Assembly: GCA_002509225.1 (NCBI GenBank)
Contig: DAHL01000031.1
Span: 1-9,691, forward strand
Length of the DNA: 9,691 nucleotides
Reading direction: 5' to 3'
Source: Euryarchaeota archaeon UBA102
Lineage (GTDB): Archaea > Thermoplasmatota > Poseidoniia > MGIII > CG-Epi1
A model generated the notes under the pieces. The model made no database searches and was not told the origin of the DNA. It was given only the letters and a program-made list of their open reading frames with translations. Position numbers and translations under genes: made by a program. Of the stretch, positions 1 to 6,022 are shown piece by piece (the first letter of the stretch is position 1; each line of letters starts with the position of its first letter).

Positions 1-1066
1 GTTTCACTCTTGCAAGATTGTTCGAAGTTTCTACTAATTCAGGTATACTATGTGAATATTTCAAAACTCCATGTGGCAATATTCTGAGTAAATTTATCAA
101 ACTTCTTTGACTCTGTTCATCAAGTACCGAAACATCACCATCATCCATTGGTGAAAACTTCACAGTCAAACCAGGTTCTCTAACTCCAAATTCATCAGCT
201 AAGGCTTCCTTTCTTTTATCAATTATTATCTGCGCAGTCGTCACTTCACTCGGTTCAATATAGACAACTGCTTGCGCTTCTCTAGGTATTGCATTTTGCT
301 TATCTCCACCTTTAATCGAAGCGAGAGACGTTCTTACACCATTTTCCAATCTATCTAATATTTGCGCTAAGAATACGATTGCATTTCCTCGATCTTCATT
401 TATATTAACTCCAGAATGTCCGCCTTGTAATCCTTCTACAGATATCTCAAATTTTAGAAAATCGGATGCAGCTTTAGTATAATTTACAGGTAAATTCATA
501 ATAGTATCTCCACCACCAGCACAACCAACACAGATACAACCCCACTCTTCAGTATCTAAATTTAACATTCTTTTTCCTTTGATAATGCTACCATCTAAAT
601 CAAAAGCTCCATTCAACCCAGTCTCTTCATCAACAGTGAAAAGGCACTCTAATGGTGGCATTTTCACTTCATTAGATGCGTCTAACAATGCTAACATTAT
701 TGCCACTCCGATTCCATTGTCTGCACCCAGTGTCGTTCCGTCTGCAGTTAGATATTTTCCATCTTTAACGAGCGTTATTCCTTCTTTCATAAAGTCGTGT
801 TCTTTCTCTCTATTTTTTTCACAAACCATATCAACATGACTTTGAATTACCAATGGAGAACTATTCTCCCCACCATTCGTTCCATTTTTCCTAACAACTA
901 TATTTCCAGCTTCGTCTTGTTCCCATTCCAAATCCTTTTCAGTAAACATATTTTTCAAATATTCAAGAACTTCTTCTTCATGTTTTGACGGTCTAGGAAT
1001 TTCTGATAATTTTTCAAAATGACTCCACAAACTCTTAGGTCTAAGACCTTCTATTGCTGAACTCAT
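1..1066 (-). CDS. pepD: Aminoacyl-histidine dipeptidase (PepD, M20C), C-terminus off the left edge
   Basis: Zinc-dependent cytosolic dipeptidase, expected to cleave Xaa-His and other dipeptides for amino-acid recycling. The window holds residues 1-355; the family is usually about 480-500 residues, so the C-terminal part, including the last zinc-binding His, is missing at the edge. The di-metal site expected for M20 enzymes is visible: SHVDMV (H77, D79), the bridging Asp in GADNGIG (D116), the catalytic and zinc-binding Glu pair in DEETGLNGA (E147, E148), and LNLDTEE (D171). Further PepD-specific signatures are VGCAGG (180-185), the lid-domain GLQGGHSG (212-219) and LPHGVL followed by VETSNNLA (330-352). 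The ATG at 1066 is followed at once by a typical N-terminal helix and PRPSKHE. It lies 48 bp downstream of the gene ending at 1115 on the same strand and is probably cotranscribed with it. Family assignment is secure; substrate range is inferred. Confidence 0.93.
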   Translation of the reverse strand, partial: MSSAIEGLRPKSLWSHFEKLSEIPRPSKHEEEVLEYLKNMFTEKDLEWEQDEAGNIVVRKNGTNGGENSSPLVIQSHVDMVCEKNREKEHDFMKEGITLVKDGKYLTADGTTLGADNGIGVAIMLALLDASNEVKMPPLECLFTVDEETGLNGAFDLDGSIIKGKRMLNLDTEEWGCICVGCAGGGDTIMNLPVNYTKAASDFLKFEISVEGLQGGHSGVNINEDRGNAIVFLAQILDRLENGVRTSLASIKGGDKQNAIPREAQAVVYIEPSEVTTAQIIIDKRKEALADEFGVREPGLTVKFSPMDDGDVSVLDEQSQRSLINLLRILPHGVLKYSHSIPELVETSNNLARVK

Positions 1067-1114
1067 AAAATCCCAATTGAACCCCGACCTTTAATCCTTA
1101 CTTCAGATTATATT

Positions 1115-1768
1115 CTATTTTTCTTTATATTCAATAGTAACTCGCGTATCTGTATTTCCAGAACCATCAGGTGCAAAATTACCACCTAAAATCAAATCTC
1201 CATATTCTTGAGTTACAGTTCCACTATCCCATTCTCCATTTTGGTATTCATATACTGTAACTACAAGTTCATGCGTTTCATCAACAAGATATTCTTCTCC
1301 TTGCCAAATTAACCCTTCTGCACTAAAATAAGGTTCAGTTCTAAGATCTACAGGCACTCCTCTATCAACCTCCCAAGTCCTCCATATATCAAAGAATGAT
1401 TCTAATGTCGCTACATCATCTTTGTCTACCATTTCTATATGCAATACACCACTCGAATCATGCGTATGCACAGGTCTCATACATTCTTCGTTAGGGATTC
1501 CCACATCATTCGGTATGGCCCTAGGGTTGTCATTTATGTAAATCTCTATCGTTGTATGTTCATGAGTTAGTAATCCTGTATGTGTCACGCACTTTTCCGA
1601 TAACGGCACTACTTCTTCATTCATTACTGAATATATTGCAATAGATCCTATTGCAACAAGCGCTAATCCTATGGTGGCTAATATCCTATTTCTTTCCGCA
1701 TTATCTTTGCTTTCTTTTCTAGCTTTTTTGAGTAATCTTTTACTCTTTTTGGATTCCTTTTTAGCCAA
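1115..1768 (-). CDS. Membrane-anchored His/Cys-rich extracellular protein, function unknown
   Basis: A 217-residue protein starting with TTG. The N-terminus is very lysine-rich (1-27) and is followed by one hydrophobic helix (about 29-48), so it should be anchored with a large domain outside the cell. The first part of the outer domain concentrates possible metal ligands: C60, H63, THEHTT (H69, H71), C96, PVHTHDSSG (H101, H103) and H110. The block from HEH through IPNDVGI, C, HTHD, LHIE and FFDIW resembles a recurring pattern I recall in unnamed archaeal and bacterial envelope proteins; I know no assigned function. The rest (about 131-217) is acidic, beta-rich and without a recognised motif. 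Its start lies 12 bp after the stop of the cupredoxin-like gene, with a purine-rich ribosome site in between, so the two are almost certainly one operon. A role in binding copper or another metal is inference from the His/Cys cluster and this neighbour. Confidence 0.8.
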   Translation of the reverse strand: MAKKESKKSKRLLKKARKESKDNAERNRILATIGLALVAIGSIAIYSVMNEEVVPLSEKCVTHTGLLTHEHTTIEIYINDNPRAIPNDVGIPNEECMRPVHTHDSSGVLHIEMVDKDDVATLESFFDIWRTWEVDRGVPVDLRTEPYFSAEGLIWQGEEYLVDETHELVVTVYEYQNGEWDSGTVTQEYGDLILGGNFAPDGSGNTDTRVTIEYKEK

Positions 1769-1775
1769 TTCTATT

Positions 1776-1783
1776 CCCCCTTA
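1776..1783 (-). promoter_or_regulatory. Shine-Dalgarno site overlapping the upstream stop codon
   Basis: On the minus strand the sequence TAAGGGGG lies 7 nt before the TTG start at 1768. Its TAA is the stop codon of the upstream cupredoxin-like gene. It resembles the TAAGGAGG consensus and supports TTG as the true start, and it implies tight translational coupling of the two genes. Confidence 0.7.
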
Positions 1784-2395
1784 TTCTTCATCTTTCTTTA
1801 CAAGTGACGATCCAATATACATCGCACCTGCTCCAGAAGCTATCGCAATCATTAACAATGTATCATCTTCTTCAGGCACTTCTTCTATAACTGGAACTGT
1901 ATCTATATGTGGACTCACAACTACAGCGCCTTGTCTAGTTGTAATATTCCCATTCTCATAATGTACTTCATTAATGTAGCCATATGTATTTTCACTAACG
2001 CAATCGACACTTGAACAAATTTCTACATCTCCACCCATAATCGTGTTGTTAAATGTAATACTAAACATTTCGTTAAAATACAAGTTTCCAGATTGTATAT
2101 CTTCAGTACCATTAAACACCCCATCTTCATTCATATCTACCAATATACGATGATAAGAAACATTTTCATTATCTCCATTATCTATATGTGTATTATCAAC
2201 ATTTCTCCAAACAGCACTATCATTTTGCGATATACGGGCAATTGCTGGTTGTATTTCTTCACTCCATGAATCTGGTCTAAGCATTATCGTGTAAAATCCA
2301 CCAGAGTGGCCGCTGACAGCAGGACTAATAGAAATCAACCCTACAAATGCACCGACGACAAGAAGGGCAAATGCAATTTTTCCTACATCACGCAT
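1781..2395 (-). CDS. Surface-anchored cupredoxin-like protein
   Basis: A 204-residue exported protein. Residues 6-28 form a signal peptide, with likely cleavage near AVSG|H (after residue 29). A C-terminal hydrophobic helix (about 179-197) followed by KKDEE anchors it, after an acidic Pro/Glu linker (163-178). The middle reads like a cupredoxin beta-sandwich: a strand ending in NDSAVWRNVDNTH (58-70), then SGNLYFNEMFSITF (102-115), then a Cys in DVEIC (127) and a closing strand GAVVV (156-160). This matches the usual W-N-x-D-x-x-H, F-s-x-x-F and Cys order of halocyanin-type proteins. Candidate copper ligands are H70, C127 and H145; no clear axial Met is seen, so copper binding is uncertain. 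DMNEDGVFNGTED (87-99) resembles a calcium-binding loop inserted in the fold. The ATG at 2395 sits about 26 nt from the centre of a TATA-like box, consistent with a leaderless message. An in-frame TGA lies two codons upstream, fixing the start. Confidence 0.72.
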   Translation of the reverse strand: MRDVGKIAFALLVVGAFVGLISISPAVSGHSGGFYTIMLRPDSWSEEIQPAIARISQNDSAVWRNVDNTHIDNGDNENVSYHRILVDMNEDGVFNGTEDIQSGNLYFNEMFSITFNNTIMGGDVEICSSVDCVSENTYGYINEVHYENGNITTRQGAVVVSPHIDTVPVIEEVPEEDDTLLMIAIASGAGAMYIGSSLVKKDEE

Positions 2396-2416
2396 TCTTC
2401 ATTCTCATTAAACCCA

Positions 2417-2426
2417 CTTATAAATA
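2417..2426. promoter_or_regulatory. Shared bidirectional archaeal TATA box
   Basis: CTTATAAATA lies in the 54-bp gap between the divergent starts at 2395 (minus) and 2450 (plus). Its core TTATAA (2418-2423) is its own reverse complement. The core centre is about 26 nt from the minus-strand ATG and about 30 nt from the plus-strand ATG. An archaeal TATA box sits about 26 nt before the transcription start, so both mRNAs would begin at or within a few bases of their start codons. No other good TATA candidate is visible in the gap. Bidirectional use is inferred. Confidence 0.6.
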
Positions 2427-2449
2427 ATGCAACGTTCAATGGTAAATTG

Positions 2450-4219
2450 ATGAAATACGATAAAAACGAACTCGCAGTGTTCGCTTTAATTGCGGTCAGT
2501 ATGGTTTCTTTATTATTGTATTCTTTTGGTGATGGTACGAATAATAACAATTCCAATAACGTTTTTGAAACAGAATGGGGAGACCCAATTCTCCAAGGAG
2601 ATGGTCACGATCACAGGAGTGCCAGCGACCATAATTTCTCTACAGGTAATATGCAATTAATCGGCTATAATGAGCTCACCAAACCAGGAAATGCAGAAGT
2701 TCAAGTTTCCGATAGTCCAGACGGTAACACCTATGCTTATGTCGCTGGATGGACCGGTTTTCATATTATCGACGTTACTGATCCATACAATTCTTCAGTT
2801 ACGGCATATTACTATGATCCAAATACACAAGTTTTAGATGTAAAATACATTGAGCACAGCGGTCGCGAATTCTTAATCATGCAAAATCAGATTGTTGATC
2901 CAGGTGCTGCAGATCCGAATATTGGGGAATGGAGTGATTTACGAGATCCAGAAGTATCTGTTAATTTAGTCGAAGTAACTGATAAGTTTAATCCAGAATA
3001 TATCGGTCATTGGTATGATGTTGACCATCCAACAGGCCCACACAATCTCGATACTTACTACGTTTGTCATGAACATGATTGTGAATGGTATATTTTTGTT
3101 GCTAATCCCGATTACGATGCTTGCTATGAAGAGTCTAATGGATTACATAGTTGTGGAGGCGTCACCATAGCGCATCTAAATTTCGAAGTGCCTAGTCCTG
3201 AAAGTGGTAAAACACCATCAGTGGTTAAGGTAGGTGAATATGAGGTTAATTGGGCAAATACACGTGGCGGTTGGATATATATTCATGATATGACAATTCA
3301 AGCATGGCCTGATGATACATGTGAAAATCCATTCTCATCAACGTATGGGGATCCACGTTGCGGTCGTACGTATCTTTACGGTGCTTATTGGGAAGCCGGT
3401 TTACGTATAGCAGATGTTACAGATGTACCTAGACCTGATGATGTTACTTACCCTTTACATCCACTTTTCGATGGTCTATTGTGGAAAGCTGAAGAGGTCG
3501 GTTATTGGATGGATTTTGCAGATTTAGATGGTGATGGAAATCCGGATCAATCCTTTTACGATGAAGGGGATGAAAATGGTGTCAATGGAGGTAGGGCAGC
3601 TTACATCCATTATACAGAGGCTTATCCTGAGATGGTCGACTTAAGCCATTTAGGTTATGAAGCAGGACCTAAACATCTTACTTTACTGGCTACTGAAGTT
3701 TTAGAAACAACTAACGGTACAGGGTTGATGTATCTTTTAGATACTACAGATTACGAAGCATATCCGAACGGTGAATTAAATTACTTTAAACCAAAATTAA
3801 TCGCACCTTGGGAGATTCCTTGGGGTGTAGATCACAATATTCCGGGCGGTGAAGAATGGCTTCTATTTTCACCTCATAATTTAGATACTGCACATTTTGA
3901 ACATTCAGATGGAACTTGGGATGGTAGGGTATACATGGGTTCATATCACGCAGGACTCTGGATTATTGATGTTGAAAAATGGGTTTCTATCGGTACTGAA
4001 TTTAATCATTCTAACTTTTTGAAAGCAACTGTTGCCTATTATGTTCCACACGGCAAGGATGGCTCACCACCACCTACTGATTTCTATGATTTTGGTTGGA
4101 CTCCTTTCTTATGGGCTGCCGAATATGACAAAGGATTCGTTTATCTTTCCTGTATAACTTCGGGTCTGTATATTGTTCAACTCGATGATGATATACCCTA
4201 TAGTAGAACTAATTTCTAA
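2450..4219 (+). CDS. LVIVD-repeat surface protein A (membrane-anchored beta-propeller-like)
   Basis: A 589-residue protein with an N-terminal membrane anchor (about 8-25), an Asn-rich spacer (29-37) containing an N-x-S sequon, and a His-rich stretch GDGHDHRSASDH (50-61). LVIVD-type repeats follow, each a strand pair with the form YVAG...GFHIIDVTDP. The clear ones are at about 94-118, 305-328 (YLYGAYWEAGLRIADVTD), 492-511 (VYMGSYHAGLWIIDVE) and 562-581 (VYLSCITSGLYIVQLDD). Other conserved points are SPHN (474-477), YHAG (499-502) and YYVPHG (530-535). A DLDGDGNPD loop (358-366) looks calcium-binding, and seven Cys residues could form disulfides outside the cell. LVIVD proteins are thought to be extracellular beta-propellers; their function is not established. 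The frame extends upstream to 2306, but that part overlaps the divergent gene antisense and lies before the TATA box, so ATG 2450 is chosen. Protein B (6019-7917) is a paralogue with the same plan. Confidence 0.87.
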   Translation: MKYDKNELAVFALIAVSMVSLLLYSFGDGTNNNNSNNVFETEWGDPILQGDGHDHRSASDHNFSTGNMQLIGYNELTKPGNAEVQVSDSPDGNTYAYVAGWTGFHIIDVTDPYNSSVTAYYYDPNTQVLDVKYIEHSGREFLIMQNQIVDPGAADPNIGEWSDLRDPEVSVNLVEVTDKFNPEYIGHWYDVDHPTGPHNLDTYYVCHEHDCEWYIFVANPDYDACYEESNGLHSCGGVTIAHLNFEVPSPESGKTPSVVKVGEYEVNWANTRGGWIYIHDMTIQAWPDDTCENPFSSTYGDPRCGRTYLYGAYWEAGLRIADVTDVPRPDDVTYPLHPLFDGLLWKAEEVGYWMDFADLDGDGNPDQSFYDEGDENGVNGGRAAYIHYTEAYPEMVDLSHLGYEAGPKHLTLLATEVLETTNGTGLMYLLDTTDYEAYPNGELNYFKPKLIAPWEIPWGVDHNIPGGEEWLLFSPHNLDTAHFEHSDGTWDGRVYMGSYHAGLWIIDVEKWVSIGTEFNHSNFLKATVAYYVPHGKDGSPPPTDFYDFGWTPFLWAAEYDKGFVYLSCITSGLYIVQLDDDIPYSRTNF

Positions 4220-4259
4220 CTAGAAAAGATTAAGAAGTTAGACCCAAACTAACCCATAC

Positions 4260-5153
4260 TTGGTATCATTTCAAAATCTTTCAGATCAGACCAAAGGAAG
4301 ACTCTTAGTCCTATTTGCTGCAATACTTTGGAGTACTAGTGGTTTAATTCTCAAAAGTCAAGCGATACAATCAATTGAACCGTATGGAGAAAGAGGGTAT
4401 CTCGTTGCGTGCTGGCGCGCTTTCTTTGCTGCATTGGGTGTCGCCTTTTTCGTAGATTGGAAAAAAGCTAGATGGCGCCCTGCTCTGATTCCTCTTACTA
4501 TTCTTTTCGCTTCAATGAATCTAGTATATGTGGCAGCAATGTCTTCTGAGACAGATGCAGGGAATGTTATATTTTTACAATATCTCGCACCTCTTTGGGT
4601 TTTGATTGCTAGTATTATATGGCTCAAAGAATCTTTAGTTAAATCAAATATCTACGCTCTAATTTTCGCTACAGCTGGAGTTTTAGTAATAGCTTCAAGC
4701 GTATTCAACACTCCTCAATTTTTCGGCTCAGTTTTAGCATTGGTAGCCGGTATCACGTATGCAGGTGTAATCGTCTGTTTGAGATATCTAAAAGACGAGG
4801 ATTCTTTTTGGTTAATCTTTCTCTGTTTCTTGGTCAGTTGGTTAGTCTTGTTGCCTTATACAGAAACATTCGATCAACGTTTCGAAGGTAGTGCTTGGTA
4901 TTGGGTATTTTTTATGGGCACTTTTCAGATGGCGGGGGCTTACTCTTGTTTTGCCTTAGGTGTCAAATTCATCACTGCTCAAGAAGGGTCTCTAATTGCA
5001 TTGTTGGAACCGATTTTAAATCCCATCTGGGTGCTATTGATATGGGGCATTGTTATAGATGACAAAACGATAATAGGTGCTGCTTTGATATCGGCTGGCT
5101 TAATCCTACGATATCGAATCGGAGATGAAAAAATAGAGGTGAATCAATCTTGA
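4260..5153 (+). CDS. EamA/DMT-superfamily transporter
   Basis: A 297-residue inner-membrane protein with ten predicted helices arranged as two EamA repeats (about 13-145 and 155-285), the standard length and layout for drug/metabolite transporters. Helix 1 carries FAAILWSTSGLILK (19-32). Each half has the usual Pro-containing helix: FLQYLAPLWV (105-114) and LLEPILNPIWV (248-258). Both are followed by a short charged loop and a final helix with a Gly-rich packing face. DMT members export or import small metabolites, amino acids or nucleotide precursors; the substrate cannot be read from sequence. The start is TTG: an in-frame TAG lies 18 nt upstream and no ATG or GTG occurs between it and helix 1. 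It begins 40 bp after protein A with no Shine-Dalgarno site, and an AT-rich stretch at 4223-4232 could be a weak promoter. It overlaps the next gene by 4 bp. Confidence 0.9.
   Translation: MVSFQNLSDQTKGRLLVLFAAILWSTSGLILKSQAIQSIEPYGERGYLVACWRAFFAALGVAFFVDWKKARWRPALIPLTILFASMNLVYVAAMSSETDAGNVIFLQYLAPLWVLIASIIWLKESLVKSNIYALIFATAGVLVIASSVFNTPQFFGSVLALVAGITYAGVIVCLRYLKDEDSFWLIFLCFLVSWLVLLPYTETFDQRFEGSAWYWVFFMGTFQMAGAYSCFALGVKFITAQEGSLIALLEPILNPIWVLLIWGIVIDDKTIIGAALISAGLILRYRIGDEKIEVNQS
5135..5142 (+). promoter_or_regulatory. Strong Shine-Dalgarno site inside the transporter 3' end
   Basis: AGAGGTGA, a close match to the GGAGGTGA consensus, lies 7 nt before the TTG at 5150. It sits within the last codons of the transporter. 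It fixes TTG as the start of the small membrane protein and indicates independent or coupled ribosome loading there. Confidence 0.75.
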
Positions 5154-5506
5154 CAAATAGCTGTCCCAATATTGGAAAAAAGCAGAAACAGATGCGTTTG
5201 ATGATGGGTATGTTTCCTCTCTTTTTCACTTTAGTTATGATGTTTTGGATATCAATCGCTTCAGATGACAGATCGATGAGATTTCTAATTTTCATTCCTT
5301 TAATGGCCACTGCTATTCCATATTTTCAAGTCAGAGCAAGTACATGCGTGTTCAATTCATTCGCAGGTATCAAGAATATGGATGATGGAAATAAAGCCGT
5401 AACTGATTCATCTGAATTATCAAAACAAAGGAAAACAGCCATAGTAGTTTTACTCCAATCAATCCTTTTGTCCGCTCTCTTAACTTTAGCTTATTATTAT
5501 GTTTGA
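5150..5506 (+). CDS. Small conserved membrane protein, three helices, unknown function
   Basis: A 118-residue protein starting at a TTG whose TG bases are shared with the TGA stop of the transporter (TTGA overlap). It begins NSCPNIGKKQKQMR and then has helices at about 18-37 and 43-60, a polar segment with YFQVRASTCVFNSFAG (58-73) and NMDDG (76-80), and a last helix at about 96-116. A Cys-Pro near the N-terminus (C5) and FQ-x-R-x-x-TCV after helix 2 (C66) resemble a family of uncharacterised small membrane proteins I recall from several bacteria, usually with FFQAR and TCV in the same place. The two Cys sit at membrane boundaries and could pair or bind metal. The strong ribosome site at 5135 supports a real gene. 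Overlap with the transporter suggests a linked role, perhaps as an accessory subunit; this is inference. Confidence 0.82.
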   Translation: MTNSCPNIGKKQKQMRLMMGMFPLFFTLVMMFWISIASDDRSMRFLIFIPLMATAIPYFQVRASTCVFNSFAGIKNMDDGNKAVTDSSELSKQRKTAIVVLLQSILLSALLTLAYYYV

Positions 5507-6022
5507 TTAAAGGGCTTTGGAAAATTTAATCACATCTTTAGCCAAACCTTCAATCCGTTCTTCTATTTCCTTTTCAATTTTCCCGTCTTCGAAAGATGAT
5601 CTTTCTGCATGGACATGTTTGGGGATAATTACTACTCTAAAATCTAACATTAACGAATTTGCTAAACTCATAACAGACATGTATCCACTTCTTCCTCCAG
5701 CTGCACTCATAAATCCAGCAATTTTTCCTTCCCACATTCTTCCAGTCAGTTCTACAAAATTCTTAGCTGTCGAACTAACATTGAAATTGTATACTGGTGT
5801 AGAAATTACAACACATTTCGCTTCTTCAACTTTCTTTCGTAGCATTATTGTCGTTTCATGTTCATAGCATTTATCACCATCACATATTGGAATCTCATAA
5901 TCTCTCAAATCCATTAATTCAGATTCAACATTTTTACTCTTTAGTTGATTATGTAATTCTATAGCCATTTTTCTGCTATTACTGCCAGGTCTCAAACTAC
6001 AACTAATTATGAGATGTTTCAA
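5507..6022 (-). CDS. NADPH-dependent FMN reductase family protein (flavodoxin fold)
   Basis: A 171-residue cytosolic flavoprotein. The first strand KHLIIS leads into the FMN-phosphate loop SLRPGSNSR (9-17). The second flavin contact, STPVYNF (74-80), is followed by the helix SSTAKNFVEL typical of NADPH-dependent FMN, chromate and quinone reductases, and the third loop is AAGGRSGYMS (107-116). Length is normal for the family (about 170-200). Such enzymes reduce FMN, quinones or metal ions with NAD(P)H; the acceptor here is unknown. The start is TTG, chosen because the first beta-strand and phosphate loop precede the next Met (residue 19). It overlaps the TGA of LVIVD protein B by 4 bp (TTGA), so it is probably translated by coupling. 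Extra Cys residues (C8, C48, C52, C70) are noted without assigned role. Its stop abuts the stop of the convergent gene at 5506 with no base between. Confidence 0.92.
   Translation of the reverse strand: MKHLIISCSLRPGSNSRKMAIELHNQLKSKNVESELMDLRDYEIPICDGDKCYEHETTIMLRKKVEEAKCVVISTPVYNFNVSSTAKNFVELTGRMWEGKIAGFMSAAGGRSGYMSVMSLANSLMLDFRVVIIPKHVHAERSSFEDGKIEKEIEERIEGLAKDVIKFSKAL

Noticed and set aside
579..988. Two plus-strand open frames (579-839 and 797-988).
   Set aside because: Both lie antisense to the pepD frame, which shows a complete series of metal-site motifs; their products are low-complexity, Ser/Phe/Ile-rich.
1671..1961. Plus-strand open frame of 96 codons.
   Set aside because: It is antisense across two well-supported minus-strand genes, and its hydrophobic Ser/Leu-rich product mirrors their Lys/Glu- and Ala-rich segments.
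2306..2449. A 48-codon upstream extension of LVIVD protein A from an ATG at 2306.
   Set aside because: It runs antisense through the start of the cupredoxin-like gene, would place the TATA box inside the coding region, and would put a polar segment ahead of an otherwise normal N-terminal membrane anchor.
2536..2562. AAT/AAC-rich low-complexity run, with a similar one near 7795-7815, considered as a DNA repeat or recombination site.
   Set aside because: Both encode the Asn-rich spacers of the LVIVD proteins and are explained by protein composition; they are short and imperfect.
4358..5310. Minus-strand open frames at 4358-4627 and 5053-5310.
   Set aside because: They lie opposite the transporter and small membrane protein, lack ribosome sites and show no recognisable domain.
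5517..5867. Plus-strand open frame of 116 codons opposite the FMN reductase.
   Set aside because: The minus-strand frame contains all three flavin-binding motifs; the opposite product has none.
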